Shown piece by piece: positions 55,890-64,000 of a stretch of DNA of 64,000 nucleotides (positions are counted from its first letter, which is position 1; every line of letters begins with the position of its first letter). Position numbers and translations under genes: made by a program. Source of the DNA: DATEOR01 sp963841425 (GTDB lineage Bacteria > Actinomycetota > Thermoleophilia > Gaiellales > Gaiellaceae); NCBI GenBank assembly GCA_963841425.1, contig CAWJCL010000001.1, forward strand, positions 496,001 to 560,000, written 5' to 3'. The notes beneath the pieces are model-generated. The model ran no database searches, was not told the DNA's origin, and was given only the letters and a program-made list of their open reading frames with translations.

Positions 55890-57017
55890 TTAGTCGGCGG
55901 CGAAGCGCCCGGGATCGAAGAGCCCGGTGTCTCCGGCGGCGAGGCGCCGGCATGCGGCCGGCGCGGTCACCATCCCAATGGACGAGAAGCCGCCCGCCAC
56001 GAGAAGGCCCTCGACCCCGGGAACCGGACCGACGACGGGCAGGCCGTCGGGAGTGTGGGCTCGGCGCCCTGACCAGGCGGCGACCACCGGAACGTCCTCG
56101 AGGGCGGGCGACACGCGGGCGGCGCGCTCGGCCAGCCGGCGAACGGTCTCCGGCCCTTCGGGGTCGTCCAGGAGCGACCGCCGAAGCGACGTGCCGATGA
56201 GGCAGCGACCGCCCGGGCGCGCGCCGAGGAGGAGCGAGACGATGCCCGGCTCTTCGGCGGCGCCGCCCGCGACCTCTCGCACCGTCGGTGCGCCCACGAT
56301 GCTCGCCATCTCGTCCTGCATCGGCCAGAGCGCCTGTTCGATCGCGTAGCGCGGGGGCGGTTCGACGCGTCCGGTCTCGAGGAGCCAGCCGCGCGAGGCC
56401 GTCACGGGGAGCTCGACTCCCAACGGGCGCAAGAGGCATCGCAGCCACGGCCCGGTCGCGAGGACGACGCGCTCGCAGGGGAGCACCCCCTGGTCCGTGG
56501 CCAGCCCGGTGACGCGTCCGGCTTCGACGAGGATCCGCTTCGCCTCGCAGCCGAGCGTGAATCTCACGCCCTCGCGCCGGGCCGCCTCGGCGAGAGCCAT
56601 CGTCGCGCCCATCGCGTCGAGCGTGCGCCCGCCGTCGACCACGAAGCCTCCGGCGAGGTCGTCCGAGAACCACGGATCGCCGCGGAGGTCGACCTCCTCG
56701 CCTCCCACGGCTTCCGCGTAGGCGCGCGCCGCTTCGAGCTCGTCGTCCTCGACGGCGAGGACGAGCATCGGCCACGGAGCGAGGTCGAAGGGGACCGGCC
56801 CGTCCGAGACCTCCTCGTAGATCTCGAGCGAATCGGCAAGGAGGTCGTTGACCCACCCGAGTGGCTGGCGAAAGAGGAAGCCGCCGTTTCGGCCCGATGC
56901 CCCCGCGCCGATTCCGCCGGAGTCCACGACGACGACCTGCGACCCGCCACGCGCAAGGAAGGTCGCCGCCGCACAGCCGGCGACTCCCGCGCCGACGACG
57001 ACGCTTCCGGGGCTCAG
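55890..57017 (-). CDS. FAD-dependent amino-acid/sarcosine oxidase-like enzyme (DAO family)
   Basis: A protein of 375 residues if it starts at CTG 57017. The Rossmann motif VVVGAGVAGCAAATFLARGG lies before the first conventional codon (GTG 56927) and must be included. CTG 57017 overlaps the upstream TGA as CTGA, analogous to ATGA coupling. Then GAGASGRNGGFLFRQ, a VLATGPWLRCLL segment, and the C-terminal GLLVAGGFSSIGMVTAPAA. Oxidises a primary or secondary amine; substrate unknown. Confidence 0.85.
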   Translation of the reverse strand: MSPGSVVVGAGVAGCAAATFLARGGSQVVVVDSGGIGAGASGRNGGFLFRQPLGWVNDLLADSLEIYEEVSDGPVPFDLAPWPMLVLAVEDDELEAARAYAEAVGGEEVDLRGDPWFSDDLAGGFVVDGGRTLDAMGATMALAEAARREGVRFTLGCEAKRILVEAGRVTGLATDQGVLPCERVVLATGPWLRCLLRPLGVELPVTASRGWLLETGRVEPPPRYAIEQALWPMQDEMASIVGAPTVREVAGGAAEEPGIVSLLLGARPGGRCLIGTSLRRSLLDDPEGPETVRRLAERAARVSPALEDVPVVAAWSGRRAHTPDGLPVVGPVPGVEGLLVAGGFSSIGMVTAPAACRRLAAGDTGLFDPGRFAAD

Positions 57018-57229
57018 CTGTCGGGGGGCGCGTCGCCCGAACGGCGCTTGCGCCAGAACATGAGCCCCGCGGCCGCGGCTCCCACCGCTGCGACCGAGGC
57101 CGCCACCGCACCGCCCTTCTTGGTGCCGGCCTTGCGCGCGGCCGCCCGAGCTTTCTGCTTCGCGACCGGCTTGGCAAGCGTGATCACGAGCCAGCCGATG
57201 AAAGCGTTTCGTCTGTTGAACAGGCTCAT
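57014..57229 (-). CDS. Small basic membrane protein
   Basis: A protein of 71 residues. Lys/Arg/Ala-rich with two hydrophobic stretches (AFIGWLVITLAKPVA and VAASVAAVGAAAAGLMFW) and a basic end. Typical of small actinobacterial membrane proteins of unknown role. Located 13 bp after lpdA and coupled to the FAD enzyme gene. Confidence 0.58.
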   Translation of the reverse strand: MSLFNRRNAFIGWLVITLAKPVAKQKARAAARKAGTKKGGAVAASVAAVGAAAAGLMFWRKRRSGDAPPDS

Positions 57230-57242
57230 CGTTTTCCTCCTC

Positions 57243-58646
57243 TCAGGCCTTCGCGGCGGTCCGCCTGCGGGTGGCGACGTGGATCGGACGCCCGAGTGCC
57301 ACGAGACCCGCCTCCTTGATCGCCTCGGAGAGCGTCGGGTGCGCCGTCATGCCGTCCGCAACGGTTTCGATCGTCGCCTCGGCGTCGAGCGCGACGACCC
57401 CTGCCTCGACCAGGTCGGTCACGTGCGGGCCCACCATGACGAGCCCCAGGAACTCCCCGTAACGCGACTCATGGATGGTCTTGACCCAGCCGGTGGTCTC
57501 GTTCTGCATGATCGCCCGCCCGTTGGCGACCCACGGGAACGAGCCCGTGACCACGTCGTCGCCGTATTGCTCGCGGGCAGACTGTTCGGTGAGGCCGACG
57601 CTCGCGATCTCCGGATCGGTGTAGATCGGGCGCGGCACGCCGCGGTTGTCGACGACGGCCTCGTGGCCCATCGCGTTCTCGGCGGCGACCTCGGCCTCGC
57701 GGAAGGCGGTGTGCGCGAGCTGCCAGTAGCCGGCGCAGTCTCCGGTGGCGTAGACGTGCGGAACCGTGGTGCGCCGATGCTCGTCAGCCGCAATCCCCTT
57801 CTTGGGGTCGAGCTCGACCCCGATCTCCTCGAGCCCGAGCCCTTCGACGTTGGGCCCGCGCCCCGTTGCGACGAGCATCAGGTCGCACTCCTTGGTCTGA
57901 CCCCCGAAGTGGACCCGGAGGCCGTCGCCCGTGTCCTCGACCTTGTCGCATTGCGTCTCGAGGTTCAGCTCGATGCCGCGCTTCTTGAACTGCTTGGCAA
58001 GCTCTTTCGATGCATCGTCGTCCTCGAGGGGGATGAGCTTCGGGAGCATCTCGACGATCGTCACCTCGCTGCCGAACCGCTGCAGTGCAGAGGCAAACTC
58101 GCAACCGATGATGCCGCCGCCGAGGATGACGATCCGGCGCGGAACCTCCGTCTGGGCGAGGAGCCCAGTCGAGTCGACGCAACGCTCCGAGTCGATGCCC
58201 TCGATGGGTGGCCGGAGCGGCGACGATCCCGTCGCGACGATCGCGCTCTTGAACGTGATGTCTTCGGCGCCCTCGACCGAAAGCGTGTTCGCGTCCTTGA
58301 AACGCCCGACGCCTTTCACCCACTCGATTCCGTTGGCCTTGAAAAGCGTCGCGACGCCGCCGGTCAGCTGCTTGACGACGCCTTCCTTCCACTGTTGCGC
58401 AGCGCCGAAGTCGAGCTCTGGGACGCCGACCTTGACGCCGAGCTTCTCGAAGGTCTCGTTGGCCTCCTTGAGCGCAAGGGCGGTCTGCACCCAGGCCTTG
58501 GTCGGGATGCAGCCGACCCGCAGACAGGTGCCGCCGAGCTCGGCTTCCTGCTCGACGCAGACGACGCTGGCGCCGAGCTGAGTCGCCCGGATCGCCGCCG
58601 GATAGCCGCCCGACCCACCGCCGAGGACGGCAACGTCACATTCCAT
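57243..58646 (-). CDS. lpdA: Dihydrolipoyl dehydrogenase
   Basis: A protein of 467 residues. FAD motif GGGSGGYPAAIRATQLG, redox Cys pair in GGTCLRVGCIPTKA, NAD-binding VILGGGIIGCEFASAL, and the C-terminal dimer motif AHPTLSEAIKEA with catalytic His-Pro. It reoxidises lipoyl groups of the E2 encoded about 3 kb away at 61782-63059, and is probably the E3 of that complex. Confidence 0.94.
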   Translation of the reverse strand: MECDVAVLGGGSGGYPAAIRATQLGASVVCVEQEAELGGTCLRVGCIPTKAWVQTALALKEANETFEKLGVKVGVPELDFGAAQQWKEGVVKQLTGGVATLFKANGIEWVKGVGRFKDANTLSVEGAEDITFKSAIVATGSSPLRPPIEGIDSERCVDSTGLLAQTEVPRRIVILGGGIIGCEFASALQRFGSEVTIVEMLPKLIPLEDDDASKELAKQFKKRGIELNLETQCDKVEDTGDGLRVHFGGQTKECDLMLVATGRGPNVEGLGLEEIGVELDPKKGIAADEHRRTTVPHVYATGDCAGYWQLAHTAFREAEVAAENAMGHEAVVDNRGVPRPIYTDPEIASVGLTEQSAREQYGDDVVTGSFPWVANGRAIMQNETTGWVKTIHESRYGEFLGLVMVGPHVTDLVEAGVVALDAEATIETVADGMTAHPTLSEAIKEAGLVALGRPIHVATRRRTAAKA

Positions 58647-58798
58647 CTCCTGCCCTTTCGCTCGTTTCGAGTTTGCGACTCGATCCTACCCGCGAGGGGT
58701 CTTTCCAAGAGCCGCGGGGCTTTCCCTCGTTCCAGGGATCGCCGGCGAGCGCGCTGCTGCCGTTTCCTCGCCTGACCGGATTAACCCCGGGTCACGGC

Positions 58799-58839
58799 GA
58801 GGGCGGCGCTTACCAAGGGAACGCCGCCCTCCCGCTTTT
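58799..58839 (+). terminator. Strong hairpin between lpdA and the lyase gene
   Basis: GAGGGCGGCG (58799-58808) with CGCCGCCCTC (58822-58831), 13-nt loop, followed on the plus strand by CCGCTTTT. The genes here run leftward, so it may act mainly as a stem for the minus-strand transcript of the lyase gene. The U-tract side faces rightward, where no gene ends. Confidence 0.5.
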
Positions 58840-58879
58840 AACCGCTGCCTGGGCGGCGTGCTCGTTCGCAACAGGGCCT

Positions 58880-59668
58880 TCAGGCGGGCTCGAACCAGTC
58901 CGCGGGCGGACTCGCGCCGAGCAGGGAGAAGTCGCCCCGGTCGCGGATCGCGGACGCTGCCTCGACGAGCGCCTGCACGGCGGCCCACGTGAGCGATCCG
59001 CCGACGCTGACGCGCTGTGCTCCCGCGTCGACAAGCTCCTGAAACGTCAGGTTCGGACGAGCGAGCACGTTCACCGGCTTCGAGACGGCACTGCAGACGG
59101 CGCGGATGTCGTCCAGGTCGGACAGGCCGGGGGCGTAGAGAGCATCTGCCCCCGCGGCCTCAAATGCCTGCAGACGGGCGATCGTGTCGTCGAGGTCGGG
59201 GTTGCCGCGAATGTAGTTCTCCGCCCTCGCTGTCAGGGTGAACGGGGTGCCCACGGCGCGGGCGGCGACCACGGCTGCACCAACCCGCTCTGCGGCCTCG
59301 TCGAGGGCGTAGAGGTGCTCCCGGTCCCAGTCCTCGATCGACGCACCGACCGCGCCGGCCTCAGCGACTCGCGCGATGGCAACCCCTGGGTCGACGCCGT
59401 GCCCGTCCTCGAGATCGACGGACACCGGCAGGTCGGTCGCCTCGGCCAGGGCGGCGACGTGATCGACCACCTCGCCGAGCGTGGCAGCACCGTCGGGCCG
59501 ACCGAGCGTGAAGGCGAAGCCGGAACTGGTCGTCGCGAGCGCGCGAAAGCCGAGCGCAGCAAGGACGCGTGCGGAGCCGGCGTCCCATGGATTCGGGATC
59601 ACAAACGGCTCGCCGGAATGCAGCGCCCGGAAGGCTTCGGCCTTCTCCTCAGTCGTCGGCGACTTCAT
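58880..59668 (-). CDS. Isocitrate lyase/PEP mutase superfamily protein
   Basis: A protein of 262 residues from ATG 59668 (GTG 59692 is an alternative). FVIPNPWDAGSARVLAALGF, VSVDLEDGHG, GASIEDWD and LTARAENYIRGNPDLDDTI match the carboxyphosphonoenolpyruvate/oxaloacetate-type branch. The metal Asp and Glu are present. It probably cleaves a C-C bond of a 2-hydroxy acid; the exact substrate is open. Confidence 0.88.
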   Translation of the reverse strand: MKSPTTEEKAEAFRALHSGEPFVIPNPWDAGSARVLAALGFRALATTSSGFAFTLGRPDGAATLGEVVDHVAALAEATDLPVSVDLEDGHGVDPGVAIARVAEAGAVGASIEDWDREHLYALDEAAERVGAAVVAARAVGTPFTLTARAENYIRGNPDLDDTIARLQAFEAAGADALYAPGLSDLDDIRAVCSAVSKPVNVLARPNLTFQELVDAGAQRVSVGGSLTWAAVQALVEAASAIRDRGDFSLLGASPPADWFEPA

Positions 59669-59681
59669 CTCACTGGTCCAG

Positions 59682-60112
59682 TCAGACGACACGCTCGGAT
59701 GGGCCAGTGTGCGGGAATGTCACTCGAGCGGGGCCTAGCTGGTTCAACCACATATGGTCTGTCGCTGCGTCCAACCGGCGCCCGACGACGACGAAGTACT
59801 CCCGGCTTGGTGAGTCAACGCGACCTCCTCGGAGCAGTGCGGGCAGAGCGGCGTGTTCTTGAAGGAAAACCGCCCGCCGCACGGGCAGGGGCGGACGTTC
59901 GCTTCGACGGTTTCCTGCTGCTCCGGCGTAAGCATCCAGGGATGGGCGTCTGCAACGGCCAGATAAGAGCCGTCGTAGGCATCCCAGGTCAGGACGGTCG
60001 AATCGCCGTCGCAGTACAAGAACCCCTCGTTGCTGAACCCAGCGTGGTAGCGCTCGTATCGGAAGGGCGCTTTGCAGTGGGGGCAGGTCGCCTCACTTGT
60101 CCCGGTCGCCAT
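59682..60112 (-). pseudogene. Zinc-ribbon protein, frameshifted near its end
   Basis: ATG 60112 opens with CPHCKAPFRYERYHAGFSNE, a CPCGGRFSFKNTPLCPHCSE cluster (two zinc knuckles). At about 59803-59815 the frame breaks. The uninterrupted frame ends soon in Ser-rich sequence at 59744, while the adjacent frame gives SREYFVVVGRRLDAATDHMW, which looks like the true C-terminus. Either a real frameshift or a sequencing error. Function unknown. Confidence 0.62.
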
Positions 60113-60354
60113 CCCCGAATGATGCCGGGAGAGATGGCGGATCGCCTGCGCCAGCGTGCGGGAATGTCCCCCGACGGGGAGGTTGCGAGTAGGCCGGACG
60201 GTGCGTTAGGTTCCGTCAGCGCCGTTCCCGTCGCTTGGAGCGCCGAGGGCGCAGTCGCATCGAAGAGCTAGCTGGTCGAGACCTCGGCATCAATTGATGC
60301 GAAGCGACGACTTCGCCTCGCGGCGGGAGTCGTACCGTGGTACGAGGTTGATTG

Positions 60355-60972
60355 GTGAAAACGCCGCCCACGATCACGCCGCTGCTCGTGGCCGAGTTGC
60401 TCGCCGAGGGCGAGCGGATGCCGGTCTACGTGCACGTCATCGACCATCCCGATGCGCGCGTGCTGGTCGACACCGGCATAACGGAGGTGCACCCGGCGGT
60501 GGCCGACCTCGATCCCCGCCTCCGGCCACTGAGCAAGCAGGACTTCGATCTCGCCGGCATCGACATCGTCGTCAACACACACCTGCACTTCGACCACTGC
60601 GGCGGCAACCACCTCTTCGCCGGCAGGCCGATCTACGTCCAGCGTCGGGAGCTCGACGACGCGCGCAGCGAGGACGACTACACCATTCGCGAGTGGGTCG
60701 AGGCCCCCGGCGTGCGCTACGAGCCGGTCGACGGCGAGCTCGACCTGCTTCCGGGGCTCCGACTCGTCCCGGCGCCGGGCCACACCCGCGGCATGCAGAT
60801 GGTCGTCGTCGAGACGGGCGGGCGCCCGGTCGTCGTCGGTGGCGACGTGGCGGTTTGGTTCGGCGAGCTCGACGAGCCGCACACCGAAGGCCAGCTGCGT
60901 GTGCGTGCGCTCGACCCCGATCTCGTCTGGCTCGCGCACGAGCACGAGCCCTGGCGGCCGCGCACCTTGTAA
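60355..60972 (+). CDS. MBL-fold lactonase-like hydrolase (AttM/AiiA family)
   Basis: A protein of 205 residues from GTG 60355 (or TTG 60352). YVHVIDHPDARVLVDTGI opening, metal motif THLHFDHCGGN, His in Ala-Pro-Gly-His-Thr, Asp in VVGGDVAVW and a final Ala-His-Glu-His. This matches N-acyl-homoserine-lactonase-like proteins, shorter at the N-terminus than usual. Actual lactone activity is not provable here. Confidence 0.82.
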   Translation: MKTPPTITPLLVAELLAEGERMPVYVHVIDHPDARVLVDTGITEVHPAVADLDPRLRPLSKQDFDLAGIDIVVNTHLHFDHCGGNHLFAGRPIYVQRRELDDARSEDDYTIREWVEAPGVRYEPVDGELDLLPGLRLVPAPGHTRGMQMVVVETGGRPVVVGGDVAVWFGELDEPHTEGQLRVRALDPDLVWLAHEHEPWRPRTL

Positions 60973-61167
60973 GGCGCGCGCCCCAGTGCATATGGCCCGC
61001 GGGGGACCTACAAGTGGGTCGTCCTCGCAAACAGAACGATCGGGACGGCGGATCGCTGGCAGAAGCGGACGGGCAGCGAAATCGAGCCTCCGTCGCACCA
61101 GGTTCGCCCGGGGAGTGTGCGTTGCGGTCCGCGAGTGTTCACCTATGACGCCCGAGTCGGGATTCGC
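60973..61167. other. Intergenic, no gene seen
   Basis: 195 bp between the lactonase stop and the leftward 61168 gene. No hairpin, promoter or gene that I can defend. Confidence 0.4.
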
Positions 61168-61437
61168 TTATCGCGCTGAGACGAAGAGCATGGTGCCGGT
61201 TGTGTAGACGTCCGCGACGACGTTGTCGCTCCCGTAGAGCCTTCCGTCCACGACAAGTTGCACGAATCCCTCGATGGCGACCGCCGGCGTCCCCGCCGCT
61301 ATCAAGGACATCCGTAGTGGTTCTCCGGACAGAGACCGGTGATTCCCGTGGTCGCCGACACGGAGCACGACCTTCCCTGCTTGCCCCGCTCGGCGACGCT
61401 GTTGAGGGCGACCGCACGCATCGCCCTCACGGGTCAC
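61168..61437 (-). CDS. Hypothetical protein coupled to a VOC gene
   Basis: A protein of 89 residues, GTG start overlapping the VOC TGA (GTGA). Basic N-terminus, then GNHRSLSGEPLRMSLIAAGT and a beta-rich Gly-Phe-Val-Gln-Leu-Val-Val-Asp-Gly-Arg-Leu-Tyr-Gly end. No family recognised; could be a fragment of a larger domain. Coupling is the main support. Confidence 0.42.
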   Translation of the reverse strand: MTREGDACGRPQQRRRAGQAGKVVLRVGDHGNHRSLSGEPLRMSLIAAGTPAVAIEGFVQLVVDGRLYGSDNVVADVYTTGTMLFVSAR

Positions 61438-61778
61438 ACGTCTTCGGAGAGCTGAATGCGGTTGCCGTCCGAGTCGAAGACGTCCAGCAGGCGGATCGTG
61501 CCCGGGATCTCGAGGACGACGCCGACGTTGACGCCGGCGTCACGCAGGCGTTCGGCCTCCGCCCTCAGGTCGGCGACCTCGAGGGTCGCGATCACCTCTT
61601 CCTGGCCTCCCTCGCCGCCTCCCTCGAACTCACCCTCGGCGAGCGCGATCTCGAGGCCGTCGCGGACCATACGCGCCCAGCGGTCCTCCTCGTCCTTGTA
61701 CACCTCTTCGAAGCCGAACGTGCGCTTGTAGAAGTCCTGGGCCGCCTCGAGATCGGTGACGTGGTACCAGACGTTCAT
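61434..61778 (-). CDS. VOC family protein, single domain
   Basis: A protein of 114 residues, one glyoxalase-fold module: Trp-Tyr-His-Val-Thr-Asp-Leu-Glu-Ala-Ala-x-Asp-Phe-Tyr, FGFEEVYKDEEDRWARMV, and a closing Leu-Leu-Asp-Val-Phe-Asp-Ser-Asp-Gly-Asn. Its ATG is 3 bp after the E2 stop, so it could be transcribed with the dehydrogenase genes. Substrate unknown. Confidence 0.85.
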   Translation of the reverse strand: MNVWYHVTDLEAAQDFYKRTFGFEEVYKDEEDRWARMVRDGLEIALAEGEFEGGGEGGQEEVIATLEVADLRAEAERLRDAGVNVGVVLEIPGTIRLLDVFDSDGNRIQLSEDV

Positions 61779-61781
61779 CGG

Positions 61782-63059
61782 CTAGAGGGCGAGCCCGGGC
61801 TCTTCGAGGAACGACTTGACCGTGGCGAGGAACTCGGATGCGGTCGCGCCGTCGACCGAGCGGTGGTCGACGGTCAGGGTCATGTCCATTCGCGGCTGGA
61901 TCTCGAGGTCGCCGCCCACGACGACGGCCCGCTCCTCGATCGCCCCGACCGCGAGAATGCCCGCCTGCGGTGGATTGAGGACGGCCGTGAAGCGCTCGAC
62001 CCCGTACATGCCGAGGTTGGAGATCGTGAACGTGCCGCCGTCGAGGTCTTCGGCGCGCAGCTTGCCCTCGCGCGTGCGCGAGACGATGTCCGCGCGCGCA
62101 GCGGCGATCTCCGTGATGGTCAGCCGCTCGCAGCCGGGAATCACCGGGACGACCAGGCCGTGCGGGATCGCGACGGCGATACCGACGTTGGCCGTCGGGA
62201 AGAGCTTCACCGAATCGCCGTCAAAGTGAGCGTTCACGTCGCGGTGGCGCATGAGGGCGAGCGCCACGACCTTCGTGAGGATGTCGGAGTAGGTCGGCCT
62301 CACCCCGCCCTCTTTCACCTGGGCGAGCAGCGCCTCGCGCAGGCGGATGGAGGCGGTCATGTCGGCCGACATGGAGATCTGAAAGGCGGGCGCCTCCCAC
62401 GCCTCGGTCATGCGGCGCGCGATGGTCTTCCGCATCTGGTTCAGCTTCACCACTTCGACCTCGCCGCTGGGGGGCCGGGCGGCGGCTGCGGGCGCGGCGC
62501 TCACGGCTCCCGATGCGGAGGCGCGCTCGACGTCCTCGGCGACGATGCGGCCCTCGGGCCCGGTCCCGCGGAGGGCGGACAGCTCGATCCCGCGCTCCCG
62601 GGCGATGCGGCGCGCGAGCGGCGATGCCTTGACCCGGCCACCATTGGTGCTCTCCACGCGCTGCTCCGGCTCCGACGGGCCCTCAGGCCCCGCCTCGCGG
62701 CCGCGCTCGCGCTCGGGCTCCCGCTCGGGAGCCTCGGCGGGCTTCTCGACGCCGATCTCGGCGCCACCCTCGTCGGGCTCGACGCGGTCGGGCGTCTCCT
62801 CCTCCTCGGGGACCTCTTCGCCCTCTTGGCCGATCACGGCAATGGCCTTGCCGACCTCGATCTCCTCCCCCTCGCCGGCGAGGATCTTGAGGAGGACACC
62901 GGTTGCCTCGGCCTCGACCTCCTGGGTCACCTTCTCCGTGTCGAGCTCGTAGAGGGGCTCGCCCTCCTCGACGCTCTCGCCCACGGACTTGAGCCAGCGC
63001 ACGATGGTGCCGGTCTCCATCCCCTGGCCGAGGCGCGGAAGCGTGACTTGCGAGCTCAT
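61782..63059 (-). CDS. 2-oxoacid dehydrogenase E2 (dihydrolipoyl acyltransferase)
   Basis: A protein of 425 residues. Lipoyl domain at 5-80 with the lipoyl-Lys in ELDTEKVTQEV, a Glu/Pro/Arg-rich flexible linker, a peripheral-subunit-binding domain (SPLARRIARERGIELSALRG), and the catalytic domain with VDHRSVDGATASEFL. ATG 63059 overlaps the E1-beta TGA (ATGA). Subtype (pyruvate versus branched-chain) not certain. Confidence 0.93.
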   Translation of the reverse strand: MSSQVTLPRLGQGMETGTIVRWLKSVGESVEEGEPLYELDTEKVTQEVEAEATGVLLKILAGEGEEIEVGKAIAVIGQEGEEVPEEEETPDRVEPDEGGAEIGVEKPAEAPEREPERERGREAGPEGPSEPEQRVESTNGGRVKASPLARRIARERGIELSALRGTGPEGRIVAEDVERASASGAVSAAPAAAARPPSGEVEVVKLNQMRKTIARRMTEAWEAPAFQISMSADMTASIRLREALLAQVKEGGVRPTYSDILTKVVALALMRHRDVNAHFDGDSVKLFPTANVGIAVAIPHGLVVPVIPGCERLTITEIAAARADIVSRTREGKLRAEDLDGGTFTISNLGMYGVERFTAVLNPPQAGILAVGAIEERAVVVGGDLEIQPRMDMTLTVDHRSVDGATASEFLATVKSFLEEPGLAL

Positions 63060-64000
63060 TCCTTGCCCACGGTCTTGTTGATCGCCGCGAGCACGTCCTT
63101 GGCGTGAGGAACGACCCACTCCTCCATGACCGGCGCAAACGGGATCGGGGTGAACTTGGCGCCGACGCGCGCGATGGGCGCATCGAGGTAGTCGAAGGCG
63201 TTCTCCTGGACGACGGCGGCGACCTCCGCCCCCCAGCCCATTCGCGTGACGGCCTCGTGGGCGACGACGACGCGGTTCGTCTTCTGCACGGAGGCGATGA
63301 GGGCGTCCTCGTCGAGCGGCTGCAGCGTGCGCGGGTCGAAGACCTCGACGGAGATCCCCTCCTCCGCGGCCTGCTCGGCGGCCTTGAGCGACTCGTGGAC
63401 GAGCCGTCCCGTGGCGACGACGGTCACGTCCTCGCCCTTCCGATGGATCCGCGCCTTGCCGATCTCGATCGGTTCGATCTCGTCCGGCACCTCGCCCTTG
63501 ACGCCGTACAGCGTGCGGTGCTCGAAGAAGATGATCGGGTTGTCCTCGTAGATGGAGCTCCAGAGGAGGCCGCGTACGTCCTCGGGGGTGGACGGGAAGA
63601 CGACCTTGAGTCCCGGCACGTGCACGAACCAGGCCTCGAGCTGCTGGGCGTGCTGGGCGCCCGGCGACCAGCCGGCGCCTCCCTGCGTGCGAATCGTGAT
63701 GGGCACCTTGATCTGTCCGCCCGACATGTAGCGATGCTTGGCGGCCTGGCTGACGATCTGCTCCATCGCGAGGGTCGTGAAGTCCTGGTACATGATCTCG
63801 ACGATCGGGCGCATCCCGGCGATCGCGGCCCCGACGCCCGCGCCGACGATGGCCATCTCGGAGATCGGCGTGTTGCGCACGCGTTCGGGCCCGAATTCCT
63901 CGAGCATCCCCTGCGTCACGCCCATCGAGCCGCCCATCTCGGCGATGTCCTCGCCCATGATGAAGACGTCCTCGTCCCGCCTCATCGCGGTCGACATGGC
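63056..64000 (-). CDS. 2-oxoacid dehydrogenase E1 beta subunit (5' end outside window)
   Basis: The frame is open to the right edge, and the visible 315 codons lack about the first 15-20 residues of the family. MGEDIAEMGGSMGVTQGM, PISEMAIVGAGVGAA, GGAGWSPGAQHAQQLEAWF and FDPRTLQPLDEDAL are typical of pyruvate or acetoin E1-beta (TPP-dependent). Followed by E2 with ATGA overlap. Confidence 0.93.
   Translation of the reverse strand, partial: AMSTAMRRDEDVFIMGEDIAEMGGSMGVTQGMLEEFGPERVRNTPISEMAIVGAGVGAAIAGMRPIVEIMYQDFTTLAMEQIVSQAAKHRYMSGGQIKVPITIRTQGGAGWSPGAQHAQQLEAWFVHVPGLKVVFPSTPEDVRGLLWSSIYEDNPIIFFEHRTLYGVKGEVPDEIEPIEIGKARIHRKGEDVTVVATGRLVHESLKAAEQAAEEGISVEVFDPRTLQPLDEDALIASVQKTNRVVVAHEAVTRMGWGAEVAAVVQENAFDYLDAPIARVGAKFTPIPFAPVMEEWVVPHAKDVLAAINKTVGKE

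Noticed and set aside
59700..60170. Direct repeat GTGCGGGAATGTC at about 59709 and 60155
   Set aside because: A 13-base match with similar flanks on both sides of the zinc-ribbon gene, but no recombinase or mobile-element signs. Could be chance or a small duplication.
1..64000. CRISPR array
   Set aside because: No short repeat with regular unique spacers was seen. The R repeats are separated by genes of 200-900 bp.

Overview
The window is high-GC DNA from what is probably an actinobacterial relative of the Thermoleophilia (Gaiella/Solirubrobacter type), most likely an uncultured soil lineage. I infer this from gene content: whiA beside a gap-pgk-tpiA-gpmI block, class I aldolase next to class II FBPase (glpX), DUF1800/DUF1501 and DUF2630 genes, an HemQ-like protein and a stand-alone DisA-type cyclase domain. 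GTG and TTG starts are common, and two genes (mreB-like and an FAD oxidoreductase) seem to need CTG starts. Taxonomy is not proven by anything here.

Layout. 1-7.2 kb: membrane and stress-type genes (two BrkB, two DUF7144, AI-2E permease, VOC, SDR, TfoX) with three nearly identical copies of a very short promoter-hairpin-U-tract unit (about 2.0, 4.6 and 7.1 kb). 7.2-13.4 kb: an HxlR regulator divergent from an MFS pump, a truncated haemoglobin/DUF2630 pair, and a DUF1800-DUF1501-cupredoxin operon. 13.4-17.3 kb: a VapBC-like pair with a frameshifted toxin, a membrane protein/acidic peptide/NlpC-type hydrolase operon and an mreB-like gene.

17.3-28.65 kb is an integrated element inserted in tRNA-Gly(CCC). 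Direct repeats of 43 bp (58 bp with a short mismatch) lie exactly 11,260 bp apart. The element carries a tyrosine integrase, small DNA-binding proteins, phage-like hypotheticals and, from 21.8 to 27.1 kb, an array of small unrelated genes. Each array gene is bounded by a copy of a 35-58 bp repeat (R1-R10) that supplies stop codons to upstream genes and the ribosome-binding site to downstream genes. Cargo includes an Imm8-like immunity protein, a subtilisin-inhibitor-like lipoprotein, two further lipoproteins, paired small membrane proteins and a HEPN (ApeA-like) protein. I consider this repeat-delimited array the best candidate for an undescribed system, with the three-copy mini-RNA second.

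28.7-64 kb is mostly ordinary chromosome: Flp pilin, central carbon metabolism (fba, glpX, tpiA, pgk, gap, gpmI), argS, uvrC, whiA, ogt, pruA, a diadenylate cyclase domain, an HemQ-like gene followed by a complete IS481-type element with 6-bp target duplication but an amber codon in its transposase, bcp, DedA, a GGDEF cyclase, amino-acid and amide catabolism genes, lpdA and the pyruvate-dehydrogenase-type E2/E1-beta genes cut by the right edge. Four genes (PIN toxin, an ECF-like sigma factor, a hypothetical at 45 kb, a zinc-ribbon protein at 59.8 kb) have single frameshifts that could be real decay or assembly error. There are two complete tRNAs, Gly(CCC) and Leu(CAG). I saw no rRNA and no CRISPR array.
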